A stretch of 64,000 nt of DNA from Teredinibacter waterburyi (GTDB taxonomy: Bacteria; Pseudomonadota; Gammaproteobacteria; Pseudomonadales; Cellvibrionaceae): the NCBI RefSeq assembly GCF_001922985.1, contig NZ_MRUH01000169.1:62001-126000 (forward strand), read 5' to 3'. Made by a program: the position numbers and the translations under genes. Under the pieces are notes generated by a model that did no database searches, was not told the origin of the DNA, and was given only the letters and a program-made list of their open reading frames with translations. Positions within the stretch are counted from its first letter, which is position 1; each line of letters opens with the position of its first letter. Below are positions 37,498-47,961 of this stretch, in pieces.

Positions 37498-38799
37498 ATG
37501 AACAAGCGTCACAATCACTGTCGGTTTAGGCAAATCAGTTCGGTGAGGGTCAGGTTCTCCAGCGCTAAGCAGCTTCTGCTGGTCGCTCTCAGCGCTGTCA
37601 GTTTCGCTGTGTCTCTAGCGGCCGAAGCTGGAAAGCTGGAGCAGGCAAAGCGCATGCATGAGCGTCTTGCCGGCGTGCCCCCGAGCGAAGAAATACTGCT
37701 GCAAATGAAGACAGATCTCGACAATGGCGATGGTATTGCCGCCGCGATGAAAGCCATGGAGCATGATGCTTTTTACAATGTGACAATTAAAAATTGGGCG
37801 GCACCTTGGACTAATCGCGAGCAGAATGTGTTCGTGCCACTTAATGATTACATCGCCACGGTAGTGGGTTTTGTTCGCGATAGTAAAGCATTCCCCGGCG
37901 ACGACTCTGCACCGGGAAAGGATTTTCGCGAGCTGTTGTACGCCGACGTTTTGTACGAAGCGAATAGCAGCCTAGGTTTGCCAGCCTACTCTACTTCAAA
38001 CAACAATCACTACGAGCAATTGGAGTCTGGTGGCTATAGCTTGCAAGATAATTTGATCGAGCGCAGCCAGTCGACGCTCACCGGTTTGCCCGCAGAGGCC
38101 ACGGCCGGCGTGGTAACGTCGCGCGCCGCATCGAAGGCGTTTTTTATCGCCGGTACCAATCGCGCCAATTTTCGCTTTACCTTGATGAACCATCTCTGTC
38201 TTGATTTGGAGCAGGTCCACGATGTTACTCGCGTACCGGATAGAATTCGTCAGGATGTTTCGCGCAGCCCCGGTGGCGATGCGAGGGTTTTTCTCAATAA
38301 CTGTATAGGTTGCCATTCGGGAATGGACCCAATGGCTCAAGCCTTTGCCTACTACGATTATGTCTACGATGCCGACACCGATCTTACCGGTGAAAATGGT
38401 TCACTTTCCTACAATCGTGATGGTGATATCGATCCAGAAACCGAGTCGCGGGTAAAGGCTAAATACCGTATTAACAGCGCAACGTTTCCTTTTGGCTACG
38501 TTACGCCCGACAACCATTGGAATAATTACTGGCGCGAGGGGATCAATAAAAACCTCGGCTGGGACGAAAGCCTAGATGGTGCCGGCGAAGGTGCGAGCAG
38601 CATGTTACAAGAACTCGCTCACTCTCAGGCATTTGCATCTTGCCAAGTGAAAAAAGTTTTTAAGGCGGTGTGCTTACGCGATCCAGGTGACAGCGACGAC
38701 CGCGGTCAAATTAGTAGCATGACCGACGATTTCAAGGCCAACGGCTACAACATAAAGCAGGTTTGGGCCGAGTCTGCTAACTACTGTAAGGGAGAATAA
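37498..38799 (+). CDS. Exported protein with one CxxCH haem motif
   Basis: About 433 residues. The signal peptide ends near SLAAEA|GK. The chain is helical and polar, with one c-type haem site late in the protein (NNCIGCHSGMDPMAQAFAYYDY, about residue 270). A second region with conserved Cys lies near the C-terminus (SQAFASCQVKKVFKAVCLRDPGD). I do not recognise a Pfam family for certain; the pattern recalls the DUF1585/DUF1588-type cytochrome-like proteins that pair with DUF1501/DUF1552 proteins. ATG at 37498 preferred; GTG 37486 possible. The stop overlaps the start of the next gene (TAATG). Confidence 0.78.
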   Translation: MNKRHNHCRFRQISSVRVRFSSAKQLLLVALSAVSFAVSLAAEAGKLEQAKRMHERLAGVPPSEEILLQMKTDLDNGDGIAAAMKAMEHDAFYNVTIKNWAAPWTNREQNVFVPLNDYIATVVGFVRDSKAFPGDDSAPGKDFRELLYADVLYEANSSLGLPAYSTSNNNHYEQLESGGYSLQDNLIERSQSTLTGLPAEATAGVVTSRAASKAFFIAGTNRANFRFTLMNHLCLDLEQVHDVTRVPDRIRQDVSRSPGGDARVFLNNCIGCHSGMDPMAQAFAYYDYVYDADTDLTGENGSLSYNRDGDIDPETESRVKAKYRINSATFPFGYVTPDNHWNNYWREGINKNLGWDESLDGAGEGASSMLQELAHSQAFASCQVKKVFKAVCLRDPGDSDDRGQISSMTDDFKANGYNIKQVWAESANYCKGE

Positions 38800-41315
38800 T
38801 GATGACTCTTCAAGCTCCCTCAAAAAACACATTCTCTAAACTGGTTTTGCGAAGTGCCTTACTGGTTGCTATAGCGCTAAATTTAGCGGCCTGCGGCAGC
38901 GGCGATAGCGGTCAGGAAAATACGATTCTGCCCGACACCAGTGCCAGTGATCGCGAGTCTGGCATTGTGTATAAAGGCCCGCCTCCGGTGGATGCCGACG
39001 TGAGTGCCTTTAAAGCCAATATCTGGGATAACCTAGCCACCGAAGAACGCTGTGGCCAGTGCCATATTGCCGGTGGAGTATCGCCGGAATTTGTACGCAC
39101 TGACGATATTAATCTTGCCTACGCTGCGGCTAGTCGTTTGATTGATTTAACCGCGCCATCGCTTTCACGCATGGTCGAAAAAGTTGGTGGAGGCCACAGT
39201 TGCTGGCGAGATGATCCGCAGGTGTGTGCATCCATCATTACCAACTATATCGAAGCCTGGGCGACCGTTACCGGCACCGAGTCCGACAAAATCGTGCTGG
39301 TAGCGCCGCAAACGTTGCATGATGTTACCGACAGTCGCAGCTTCCCAGGGGATAGTGATGCCTTTGCGAGCACTGTTCATCCATTGCTAACGGAATACTG
39401 TTCAAACTGCCACTCAGAAGATTCAGCGTTGCAGCAACAGCCCTACATCGCTAGTGCCGATCCAGATGTCGCCTACGATGCCAGTAAGAGCAAAATCAAC
39501 TTAGACGATGCCGCCGGTTCGCGTTTGGTAACGCGTTTACGCAGTGAATTTCACAACTGTTGGGATGGCAGTTGCGCAACTAGCGCTAGCGAGATGGAAG
39601 CGGCGATTAATCAGTTGATTAATGCGATTCCAATCACCGAGGTCGACCCTAGTTTGGTTGTCAGCCGAGCGTTAAGTTTGCCGGAAGGCATTGTCGCGAG
39701 TAACGGCGGTCGTATGAAGGCTAATGCCATTGCTCTCTACGAGTTCCAAAGTGATTCTTTGGAAAAGGCTTACGATACCAGTGGTGTGGAACCGGCACTC
39801 GACCTAAACCTTATTGGCAATGTCGAGCGTGTTGGTGGCTGGGGTATTCGTATTAATGATGGCAAGGCACAGGGCTCGACCAGTGCCAGCGCCAAGCTAC
39901 ATAAGCTGATTACCGCCACGGGAGAATATTCACTCGAAGCTTGGGTAGTTCCAGACAATGTGACTCAGGATGGCCCTGCGCGTATCGTCAGCTATTCCGG
40001 CGGCCCCGAGATCCGCAACTTCACTCTTGGTCAAACCCTCTATAACTACAACTATCTGAACCGCAGTACCAAAGCGGATGGCAACGGTATGCCGATGTTG
40101 TCCACGCCAGATGCCGACGAGGTGTTGCAGGCAACCCTGCAGCATGTGGTGGTGAACTTCAGCGCAATATCCGGCACCTCTATTTACCTGAACGGTGAAA
40201 AGATTGTCGAGAACGCCGATATGGCCGGTGCGTCCTTGAATGACTGGGATAACACCTTTGCATTAGTACTTGGCCGCGAGGTAGATGACGACGATATGTG
40301 GCAGGGGGTGATTCGTTATCTCGCCATTCACAAATTGACATTAACCGAAGCTGAGATTCAAAAGAATTTCGAGGTGGGCGTCGGCGAAAAATTCTATCTG
40401 TTGTTTAGCGTTGATCAGCATGTGGATTTGCCGGATTCCTATATTGTGTTCCAAGTTCAGCAGTTCGACAGTTACAGCTATCTGTTTAACAGCCCGTTCT
40501 TCATTAGCCTTAGCGATCAGGCGCCAGAAGCTCCGTTTGAAATTGACGGCATGCGAATTGGTATTAATGGTCGCGAAGTTCCGATAGGGCAGGCGTTTGC
40601 CAATATTAAAATGCCTATCTCCAGCGCCAATTATGACGCTGAAAATGGTGTTCCCTTATCGACGCTGGGGGCGATTATTCCTTTGGATAAGGGCGCGGAT
40701 TCCGATCAGTTTTTCCTCAGCTTCGATCGTATTGGTAGCGCTAGTTACAATCGCGTGGAGTCCAATCCTCCTGCACCGGGTGTCGCCGCAGATCTTGGCG
40801 AACAGAGTGATATTGGCCTGCGTACCTTCGCTGAAATTCATGCAACTCTAGCGCAAGCGACCGGTGTAACCCTCGCCACTATGCCCAGCGCTGTTGCCGC
40901 CGTGTACGAAATTGTGAAGCAGCAGTTGCCAACGGTGGAAAACATCGACGGCTTTGTTGCGGCTCATCAGGCGGGTGTGATGCAGCTGGCGGTTTCTCAC
41001 TGCACGGCGTTGGTAGATGACAGCAGTCGACGCGCGACTCTTTTCCCTGGGTTTGATTTCGGTGCCGAGATTAGTGTCGATAATGTCGATCTGCTCACCA
41101 ACCCGTTACTAACAGGACTGGCGGCACAGGAATTGAGTTTTGACGATCCCGACACGGGCGCCACCACTAAAAGCTTGGACACGCAGCCAATGCCAGATGA
41201 CGTGCGCGCGCTTATATACGACCTTGTAATGGATATGGACGGTGCCGGCACGCGCAACACTGCGATTGCCGTGTGCGCCTCAACTCTCGGCAGTGCCGTG
41301 ATGATCATCCAATAA
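38799..41315 (+). CDS. Lipoprotein with two CxxCH haem motifs and a LamG-like domain
   Basis: 838 residues. Lipobox LAAC near residue 28. There are two c-type haem motifs: CGQCHIAGGV near residue 85 and CSNCHSEDS near residue 205. Each sits in a repeat of about 120 residues that also has a conserved CW-D pair (HSCWRDDPQVC and HNCWDGSCA). A LamG/concanavalin-like sandwich spans about 310-530, with ALYEFQSDSLEKAYDTSG and YSLEAWVVPDNVTQDGPARIVSYSGG. The rest is unassigned. It is probably an outer-membrane-anchored electron-transfer or ligand-binding protein acting with its two neighbours. Confidence 0.85.
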   Translation: MMTLQAPSKNTFSKLVLRSALLVAIALNLAACGSGDSGQENTILPDTSASDRESGIVYKGPPPVDADVSAFKANIWDNLATEERCGQCHIAGGVSPEFVRTDDINLAYAAASRLIDLTAPSLSRMVEKVGGGHSCWRDDPQVCASIITNYIEAWATVTGTESDKIVLVAPQTLHDVTDSRSFPGDSDAFASTVHPLLTEYCSNCHSEDSALQQQPYIASADPDVAYDASKSKINLDDAAGSRLVTRLRSEFHNCWDGSCATSASEMEAAINQLINAIPITEVDPSLVVSRALSLPEGIVASNGGRMKANAIALYEFQSDSLEKAYDTSGVEPALDLNLIGNVERVGGWGIRINDGKAQGSTSASAKLHKLITATGEYSLEAWVVPDNVTQDGPARIVSYSGGPEIRNFTLGQTLYNYNYLNRSTKADGNGMPMLSTPDADEVLQATLQHVVVNFSAISGTSIYLNGEKIVENADMAGASLNDWDNTFALVLGREVDDDDMWQGVIRYLAIHKLTLTEAEIQKNFEVGVGEKFYLLFSVDQHVDLPDSYIVFQVQQFDSYSYLFNSPFFISLSDQAPEAPFEIDGMRIGINGREVPIGQAFANIKMPISSANYDAENGVPLSTLGAIIPLDKGADSDQFFLSFDRIGSASYNRVESNPPAPGVAADLGEQSDIGLRTFAEIHATLAQATGVTLATMPSAVAAVYEIVKQQLPTVENIDGFVAAHQAGVMQLAVSHCTALVDDSSRRATLFPGFDFGAEISVDNVDLLTNPLLTGLAAQELSFDDPDTGATTKSLDTQPMPDDVRALIYDLVMDMDGAGTRNTAIAVCASTLGSAVMIIQ

Positions 41316-41339
41316 CTGAATTTGCAATAGGAAACTCCC

Positions 41340-42965
41340 ATGGCCAAGCGTAAGAATTTTTTCAGCCCCGATGAGCCCCTGCTGCATCAGGATCATCATC
41401 GCCCCAAAACGCGACGAGACTTTATCGCCCAAGGCTTTCGTGCAGGTGCTGGGTCGGTTGTTGGCACCTCCATTTTTAGTATGTTTGCCAAGCCGAATAA
41501 AGCCTTCGCTTTGTCGAGCGACATCAACGACATGCTCGACGAGTGTGGTATTAGCTTAGGTGCCGGTAAGATCCCGTTTATTTGTTTTGACCTTGCCGGC
41601 GGTGCGAATATCGCAGGCTCTAATGTTTTAGTTGGCGGTCAAGGCGGGCAGATGGACTTTCTCGGTACCGCTGGTTACAGCAAACAGGGCTTGCCTGGCG
41701 ATATGATTCCCGGCTTACCAGAAGCGACCCCGGCCGAGGGAAGCAATGGCGACCATACCGATACCCAGTTGGGTTTGGCGTTCCATTCAGATAGCGGCTA
41801 TTTGCGCGGAATTTTGGAGCGCACCTCCTTGACCACACGTGCAGGTGTCAATGGCGCCGTGATTGCGGCGCGCTCGGAGAACGATACCGGCAACAATCCG
41901 CACAATCCCATGTACGCCATTAATATGGCTGGCGCTAATGGTGAATTACTTACCCTAGCGGGGTCGCGAAGTAGTGATTCTGGCGGCAACTCTATGGCGC
42001 CGGCGGATATGATTAACAACGAGGTTCGACCGACTAAAATCGACCGGCCATCCGATGTGACCGGTTTGGTCGACGTGGGTGATTTTGGCAGCTTGAGTGA
42101 GTCGCAGGTTGTCAATGTTATGGAAGCTGTGGCGCGTATTAGCGAAGCCAAATTGGGTCGTGTTAACACCGGCTTGTCTACCGATGCAGAAGTAAAACGC
42201 TTGTTGCATTGCGCCTATATTAAAAGCGCTTATCTGGCCGAGAAATTCCCTAACCCCGCCATTCTCGATCCGGCATTAGATACCGATATAGTCGGCCCTG
42301 GTGGTATTTTTACTAGCGAAGAATTTAACAACGATCGTGAATTTCAAAAAGCGGCGTCGGTTATGAAACTGGTGATTGGCGGCTACGCCGGCGCCGGCAC
42401 CGTCACCATGGGCGGCTACGATTATCATACGGGCGATCGCGCGACGGGCGAACAGCGTGATTTGCGCGCAGGCCGTTGTATGGGGGCCTGTTTAGAATAC
42501 GCCGCCCGCAACAACATGCCACTGATGATGTACGTGTTCAGTGATGGTTCGGTATTCAGCAATGGCATGCTCGACAACACGATTGAAGGTCGCGGTAAAG
42601 GTGTTTGGACCGGTGACAATCAACAAACGGCATCGGCCTTCTTTTTAGTTTATAACCCCGGCAGTCGACCTGTCTTGGTGGGCGCCACGCCGGAAGAGCA
42701 AGCGATCCATCAGCAAATTGGATATATGCGCGCCAGTGGTGATGTTGAAACCAGCTCTAGCTCGGATCGACCCAACCCTGCGGCGAATAACGTTAACTTG
42801 TTAGTGCAAACGGTAATGCTTAATTACATGGCGCTGCACGGCGAGTCAGGGCAATTTGAGCAGGCGTTTACCAATCGCGGGCTTTTCCACGGTCTCGGCA
42901 GTGCAGGAATGATGGATCGAATTACCGCATTTCAACCCATAGTCTCGGGCACCGTTACGGGTTAA
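41340..42965 (+). CDS. Tat-exported protein, DUF1501-like
   Basis: 541 residues. The N-terminus has a twin-arginine signal (KTRRDFIAQGFRAGAGSVVGTSIF, cleavage near AFA|LSS). The body resembles the phosphatase-fold DUF1501 proteins in outline: CFDLAGGANIAGSNVLVGGQGGQ, LGLAFHSDSGYLRGILE, GGYDYHTGDRATGEQRDLRAGRCMGACLEYAARNNMPLMMYVFSDGS. DUF1501 proteins regularly follow cytochrome-like genes, as here, but their function is unknown. Family assignment is moderate; Tat export is well supported by the motif. Confidence 0.75.
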   Translation: MAKRKNFFSPDEPLLHQDHHRPKTRRDFIAQGFRAGAGSVVGTSIFSMFAKPNKAFALSSDINDMLDECGISLGAGKIPFICFDLAGGANIAGSNVLVGGQGGQMDFLGTAGYSKQGLPGDMIPGLPEATPAEGSNGDHTDTQLGLAFHSDSGYLRGILERTSLTTRAGVNGAVIAARSENDTGNNPHNPMYAINMAGANGELLTLAGSRSSDSGGNSMAPADMINNEVRPTKIDRPSDVTGLVDVGDFGSLSESQVVNVMEAVARISEAKLGRVNTGLSTDAEVKRLLHCAYIKSAYLAEKFPNPAILDPALDTDIVGPGGIFTSEEFNNDREFQKAASVMKLVIGGYAGAGTVTMGGYDYHTGDRATGEQRDLRAGRCMGACLEYAARNNMPLMMYVFSDGSVFSNGMLDNTIEGRGKGVWTGDNQQTASAFFLVYNPGSRPVLVGATPEEQAIHQQIGYMRASGDVETSSSSDRPNPAANNVNLLVQTVMLNYMALHGESGQFEQAFTNRGLFHGLGSAGMMDRITAFQPIVSGTVTG

Positions 42966-43119
42966 TTTGGGGTTAAATGTTTTTTCTTATGAGTTTCGTG
43001 TAGTTAACAGCAATTTCTTATGGTTTATTGATTCAAGAAAGCCCTGAAATCGTACAACACCTTCGACGCTCCTTGTCTATGCTTAACAGAGTAGAAAACA
43101 ATGGCACAAGGTAAACTCG

Positions 43120-43557
43120 ATGACCCTACACAATGAAACTCTTCCGTTATTGCTCCTTAAGGCCCGTGAAAATTCCATCGCGATGGTGAGGCCGGTGCTC
43201 CAGCAGTTTGGGCTAACCGAGCAACAATGGCGCGTTATTCGAACGCTGCTACGAGAAGGTGAGATGAATGCGCAGGATCTTGCCATGGAGAGCTGCATAC
43301 TGAGCCCCAGCTTATCGCGAATTCTTACGCGCTTGGACAGCGACGGCATTATTTTACGTAAAACCGATAGCAATGATCAGCGTGCTTTAATAATCCGCTT
43401 GAGCGCCAAAGGTAAGCGTCTACATGATCGAATTGCGCCAAAGGTGGATCAGCAATATAAAGTGTTGTCGCAAAATGTGGGTAAAGACACCATTCAAGAT
43501 CTTGTCGGGCTACTGCAAACATTTTCCGCTAGCCCCTTAACAAGAACAGGCATTTAG
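43120..43557 (+). CDS. hpaR: MarR-family regulator, HpaR-like
   Basis: 145 residues. The winged helix is clear: QFGLTEQQWRVIRTLLREGEMNAQDLAMESCILSPSLSRILTRLDSDGIILRKTDSNDQRALIIRLSAKGK. The start TLPLLLLKARENSIAMVRPVL matches the HpaR branch that represses homoprotocatechuate (4-hydroxyphenylacetate) degradation. No hpa catabolic genes are nearby, so the effector and target here are uncertain. Stand-alone gene. Confidence 0.85.
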   Translation: MTLHNETLPLLLLKARENSIAMVRPVLQQFGLTEQQWRVIRTLLREGEMNAQDLAMESCILSPSLSRILTRLDSDGIILRKTDSNDQRALIIRLSAKGKRLHDRIAPKVDQQYKVLSQNVGKDTIQDLVGLLQTFSASPLTRTGI

Positions 43558-43662
43558 TAAATCGTATCTAAACCATCGCCCATAAGTTCTACCCGAGCCT
43601 CTGTGTAGTCGCGAAACCGGCCAGTTTTCGCCCAAGTCTCTTCCTTACAAATCTCTTCACGC

Positions 43663-43690
43663 CGAACACCGCGCCTGATAGCGGTGCTCG
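43663..43690 (+). terminator. Possible hairpin after the MarR-family gene
   Basis: CGAACACCGC and GCGGTGCTCG pair with one mismatch around an 8-base loop, about 105 bases after the stop. There is no T-run, so termination is doubtful. Confidence 0.3.
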
Positions 43691-43804
43691 ACGTTTAGTC
43701 GCCAGGTTAATTTTCGAGATAACCACATGCAAGTTTTGACTTGCACTGTCCGCCGTGGAAATCCATCATAGCCGCCTCTCTCACTATCAAGCGTAGGAAT
43801 TGTT

Positions 43805-44716
43805 ATGGCCGATATGTCGGGTTCCGTGAAGACGATTATGTATGCCTTTGTGGCGAATCTTGGTATCGCAATTATTAAATCATTTGCGGCCGTAGTTACC
43901 GGTTCTGGCGCTATGTTGGCAGAGGCGATTCACTCCTTTGCGGACTGTGCTAATCAGCTACTGTTGTTTTTGGGCATCAAGCGCGCCAAGCGCCCGCCAA
44001 GCCCCGAGTTTCCGCTTGGCTACGGTAAAGAAATCTACTTTTGGTCGTTTATTGTGGCGGTGATGTTGTTCTCGGTTGGTGGGCTTTTTTCCATCTACGA
44101 AGGGGTTCACAAGCTAGCCCATCCAGAACCCTTAGCGAAACCGCATATAGCTTTAATCGTATTGGCGATATCGATGGTGCTTGAGGCAGGTGCGCTGTTG
44201 GGCTGTATGTCGGTGGTTCGCCCTAAACTTAATGGGCGCAGCTGGTGGCAGTGGTTTCGCAAGTCTCGGCAAAGCGAATTGGTTGTGGTTTTCGGTGAGG
44301 ACTCGGCCGCATTGCTGGGTTTGACCGCCGCTTTTGTGGCTGTAGTTGCAACAATGATCACCGGCAATCCACTGTACGACGCTCTAGGTTCTATTGCGAT
44401 TGGCGCGTTTCTAATCGTTATCGCCATATTGGTTGGACGAGAAGTGAAAGAGCTATTGGTTGGCCAAGGGGTAGATCGACCGGTACAGATGGCGATGGAG
44501 CAAACCTTACGCGACGATAAGCGCATAGCCGAGCTTTACAACGTTATTACCTATCAGATGGGCAATGACGTTATGGTGGCGGTGAAGGCACGGATGTGCG
44601 AAGAGGGTTCAGTTGCCCAGTTATTGAACGACATTAATGCTACTGAAGCCGATTTTAAGCGCGCCTACCCTCAGGTGTTGTGGTTGTTTTTTGAGGCAGA
44701 TAACAGCGACGACTGA
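43805..44716 (+). CDS. Cation diffusion facilitator (CDF) family transporter
   Basis: 303 residues with about six TM helices. TM2 carries the metal site AEAIHSFADCANQLLLFLG. TM5 has GEDSAALLGLTAAFVAVVATMITG, the CDF site variant seen in the ZnT9-like branch. The cytoplasmic C-terminal domain includes ELYNVITYQMGNDVMVAVKARMCE. It exports divalent metal, probably Zn, Fe or Mn, against protons. Stand-alone, no metal regulator adjacent. Confidence 0.92.
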   Translation: MADMSGSVKTIMYAFVANLGIAIIKSFAAVVTGSGAMLAEAIHSFADCANQLLLFLGIKRAKRPPSPEFPLGYGKEIYFWSFIVAVMLFSVGGLFSIYEGVHKLAHPEPLAKPHIALIVLAISMVLEAGALLGCMSVVRPKLNGRSWWQWFRKSRQSELVVVFGEDSAALLGLTAAFVAVVATMITGNPLYDALGSIAIGAFLIVIAILVGREVKELLVGQGVDRPVQMAMEQTLRDDKRIAELYNVITYQMGNDVMVAVKARMCEEGSVAQLLNDINATEADFKRAYPQVLWLFFEADNSDD

Positions 44717-44728
44717 TCGAACTATGGT

Positions 44729-44760
44729 CGTTTTGCGCAGCCTACGGGCGGTGCAAAACG
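44729..44760 (+). terminator. Hairpin downstream of the CDF gene
   Basis: Perfect 8-bp stem CGTTTTGC / GCAAAACG with a 16-base loop starting 13 bases after the CDF stop. It is not followed by a T-run, so it may be a weak or rho-linked end, or a leader structure for tex. Confidence 0.35.
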
Positions 44761-44912
44761 CCTAGGTTGTGGTCTAGGTCGGCTAGCAACAAATTACTTC
44801 GAAAACAAGATTGAATGCGCAGCCAAAAGTTGCGCATAATCCCCCCCTCTCAAAATTCTCTCGCTTTTCCAGCGAATCGATAAAGCAGTCAAATCGAGGC
44901 ACACACAGCACC

Positions 44913-47231
44913 ATGAGTAGCATTAATCAACGCATTGCTGAAGAACTCAACGCATCTATCCATCAAGTTAACGCCGCCGTTGGCCTGCTCGACGAAGGTT
45001 CAACCGTTCCTTTTATTTCGCGTTATCGTAAGGAAGTTACTGGCGGTCTCGACGACACCCAGCTGCGCCAACTGGACGAACGGCTCACCTATTTACGAGA
45101 TTTGGAAGATCGGCGTGCCACGATCCTGACCTCGATTGCAGAGCAAGAAAAACTAACTCCAGCGCTCGAAGCACAAATTAAAGGTGCTCTAACCAAGACC
45201 CAGCTGGAAGATCTTTATCTACCTTACAAGCCAAAGCGTCGTACCAAGGCGCAAATTGCTCGCGAGGCCGGTTTAGAGCCATTGGCAGATTTACTCTTTA
45301 ATGATCCGAGCAAAGATCCCGAAGCTGAAGCAGTGGCGTTCTTTAACACTGAGCATAAAATCGAAGACGCCAAAGCGGCGCTAGATGGTGCCAAGCAAAT
45401 TCTTATGGAGCGTTTCAGCGAAGATGCTGTACTACTCGATAAGCTGCGTAACTTCTTGCGCAATGAAAGTTTTCTGCAAGCGAAAGTGATTGATGGCAAA
45501 CAGACGGAAGGGGCGAAGTTTCAGGATTACTTCGAACACTGCGAACCTTTCTCCAAGGTGCCATCGCACCGCGCGCTGGCAATGTTCCGTGGTCGCAACG
45601 AGGGAGTTTTAAGTATTGCCTTTGTTATGAGTGACAAAGAGGACGAGGTAGCTACAGTTCACCCATGTGAACTTATGGTCGCGGAGCACCAGCAAATTGA
45701 AGATCAGGGCCGCGCTGCCGATAAATGGTTAGCCGAGGTTGTTCGTTGGACGTGGCGAGTAAAACTACTAACACATTTAGAAACAGATTTACTCGGCGAC
45801 CTGCGTGAAAGATCGGAAGCCGATGCGATCGATGTGTTCGCTCACAACTTAAAAGATTTGCTGCTCGCCGCACCCGCAGGGCAAAAAGCGACGCTAGCGC
45901 TCGATCCCGGTTTGCGCACTGGCTGTAAAGTGGCGGTGGTTGATGCGACCGGTCAAGTACTAGATCATTGTGCTATTTACCCTACGCCACCACAAAATCG
46001 TATTATGGAATCCGAAGCGGTAATCGTTGCGTTATGTAAAAAACATAATGTGAATTTAATCGCTATCGGCAATGGTACGGCGAGCCGTGAAACGGATAAG
46101 TTTGTTGGCGATGTATTAAAAGCACACAAAGATTTGAATGTTCAAAAAGTTATGGTGAACGAGTCTGGCGCGTCTGTGTATTCAGCATCGGAATTTGCCG
46201 CGAAGGAATTTCCCGATCTAGACGTAACCATACGTGGCGCTGTGTCCATTGCGCGACGCTTGCAAGACCCACTTGCCGAGCTGGTAAAAATTGATCCGAA
46301 GTCGATTGGTGTAGGCCAGTATCAACACGACGTATCGCAAACGCGCTTAGCCAAATCGCTGGATGCGGTTGTGGAAGATTGTGTAAACGGTGTGGGGGTG
46401 GAAATTAATACGGCGTCGGCGCCATTATTAGCACGGGTATCGGGTTTAAGTAACAGTATCGCCAATAATATTGTCGAATTCCGCAATCAAAACGGTGCCT
46501 TTAATAATCGTAAACAGCTGTTAAAAGTATCGCGTTTAGGTGAGAAAGCTTTTGAGCAGTGCGCTGGCTTTTTGCGTATAGCTGGCGGCGACAATCCTCT
46601 CGATGGTTCGGGAGTACACCCGGAATCCTATGTCGTAGTAGAGCGCATAGCTGCCAAGAACGGGCGTGAAGTTAAAGGTATTATTGGCGATGCGGGGTTT
46701 TTGCGCGGCCTTAAAGCGGCTGACTACACCGACGAAAAATTTGGTGTCCCTACGGTTACCGATATTATTCAAGAACTTGAAAAGCCGGGGCGCGATCCTC
46801 GCCCAGAATTTAAAACGGCGCAGTTTCAAGACGGCGTAGAAAAGTTATCGGACCTTAATCCGGGCATGACATTGGAAGGTACGGTTACCAACGTAACCAA
46901 CTTTGGAGCCTTTGTTGATGTCGGTGTCCACCAAGATGGCTTGGTGCATATTTCTGCACTGTCGCATACCTTCGTGAAAGATCCGCGTGAAGTTGTTAAG
47001 GCTGGCGATATCGTTCAGGTAAAAGTGATGGAAGTTGATGTGCAACGTAAGCGCATCGCTTTATCTATGCGACTGGACGACGAGCCGGGCGAAAAAACCT
47101 CTGGCGGAGGCGGACGTCGCGAAGGTGGTATGAGCCAAGCACAACGTAAGCAGGCAAGCCCGAAGCCACAAGCGGCTGCGGTCGGAACTATGGCGGCACT
47201 GTTTGAACAGGCCAAGAAGAAGCAGCGTTAA
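44913..47231 (+). CDS. tex: Transcription accessory protein Tex (S1 RNA-binding)
   Basis: 772 residues from ATG 44913, chosen because [41 protein letters not shown] matches the known N-terminus; the frame upstream is not conserved in character. Domains in order are an N-terminal helical region, a YqgF/RNase H-like fold ([21 protein letters not shown], about 330), helix-hairpin-helix motifs ([19 protein letters not shown]) and a C-terminal S1 domain ([33 protein letters not shown]). It binds nucleic acid and influences transcription. The tail is Gly/Arg/Gln-rich. Confidence 0.97.
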   Translation: MSSINQRIAEELNASIHQVNAAVGLLDEGSTVPFISRYRKEVTGGLDDTQLRQLDERLTYLRDLEDRRATILTSIAEQEKLTPALEAQIKGALTKTQLEDLYLPYKPKRRTKAQIAREAGLEPLADLLFNDPSKDPEAEAVAFFNTEHKIEDAKAALDGAKQILMERFSEDAVLLDKLRNFLRNESFLQAKVIDGKQTEGAKFQDYFEHCEPFSKVPSHRALAMFRGRNEGVLSIAFVMSDKEDEVATVHPCELMVAEHQQIEDQGRAADKWLAEVVRWTWRVKLLTHLETDLLGDLRERSEADAIDVFAHNLKDLLLAAPAGQKATLALDPGLRTGCKVAVVDATGQVLDHCAIYPTPPQNRIMESEAVIVALCKKHNVNLIAIGNGTASRETDKFVGDVLKAHKDLNVQKVMVNESGASVYSASEFAAKEFPDLDVTIRGAVSIARRLQDPLAELVKIDPKSIGVGQYQHDVSQTRLAKSLDAVVEDCVNGVGVEINTASAPLLARVSGLSNSIANNIVEFRNQNGAFNNRKQLLKVSRLGEKAFEQCAGFLRIAGGDNPLDGSGVHPESYVVVERIAAKNGREVKGIIGDAGFLRGLKAADYTDEKFGVPTVTDIIQELEKPGRDPRPEFKTAQFQDGVEKLSDLNPGMTLEGTVTNVTNFGAFVDVGVHQDGLVHISALSHTFVKDPREVVKAGDIVQVKVMEVDVQRKRIALSMRLDDEPGEKTSGGGGRREGGMSQAQRKQASPKPQAAAVGTMAALFEQAKKKQR

Positions 47232-47249
47232 ATTGTATTGTTCGGCTAA

Positions 47250-47282
47250 ATAAAAAAAGCGGGGGCTTATTAGGCCACCCGC
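47250..47282 (-). terminator. Terminator for the downstream minus-strand membrane gene
   Basis: On the minus strand, a GC-rich imperfect hairpin (GCGGG and GCC pairing with GGC and CCCGC around TTATTA-type loop) is followed by seven T. It lies between convergent tex and the membrane gene and mainly serves the latter. Confidence 0.75.
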
Positions 47283-47391
47283 GAGTCGGTTGTATAAACG
47301 TTGTATTACCTGTAGGCGGCAATTTATTTAAGTGCTGTATTTGTTCGTTTTTACTTTTATTTCTAGTTGTTAGTTATCAGCGCTAACAGGC

Positions 47392-47961
47392 TTAGGCGTT
47401 TGTTGGGCTGTCCAGTGTTACCGAGCGGCCAAGCTTCATTATTTGTAAACCAACAATACAGCTCACAATTAAAATCGCTAAGTAAACCCCAAAAATACTG
47501 CCAAAATCCAAGGTGTAATTCCACGGCCTAGCTATACCTAAAAAGCAAGCATAGAGCCAGGACACGATCGATATAGCACCTGTCAAGGTTAGTGGTATTG
47601 AATCTCGAGCCGGCATAGCCGCGATCACAACGCCCTCTTTTAATTTCGGTAAGCTGTAGTGGTGCAATACAAAACCATTGATGGTCAATGCAATAACAAC
47701 CGCAAACTTGACCCACAACTTTTGGTTGGTGAGATAAACCTCGGGCTGGTTAATATAACCGAGTGCCACCAGTGCCAATCCAGTTATCCAAAGAAATACC
47801 AGCGTCCAAGTTACGGTTGTTTGCGCTTGGGCGAGTTGTAGCAATACATTTTTTGTTAAGGCTTTTTTCTTGTGGGTCCAGAGTTCAAGGTCCTGCATTA
47901 AGATCGCACCAACGGCGATACACGCAGAAATAAGGTGGCCGTATACCAATAGAGTTTTCAT
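47392..47961 (-). CDS. Small integral membrane protein, DUF2269-like
   Basis: 189 residues with four to five TM helices (LVYGHLISACIAVGAILMQDLELW; TTVTWTLVFLWITGLALVALG; LWVKFAVVIALTINGFVLHHYSLP; LTGAISIVSWLYACFLGIARPW; FGVYLAILIVSCIVGLQIMKLG). Conserved His in the first and third helices recalls haem- or copper-linked membrane proteins such as DUF2269/DUF2214, but I cannot assign it firmly. Stand-alone. Confidence 0.72.
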   Translation of the reverse strand: MKTLLVYGHLISACIAVGAILMQDLELWTHKKKALTKNVLLQLAQAQTTVTWTLVFLWITGLALVALGYINQPEVYLTNQKLWVKFAVVIALTINGFVLHHYSLPKLKEGVVIAAMPARDSIPLTLTGAISIVSWLYACFLGIARPWNYTLDFGSIFGVYLAILIVSCIVGLQIMKLGRSVTLDSPTNA

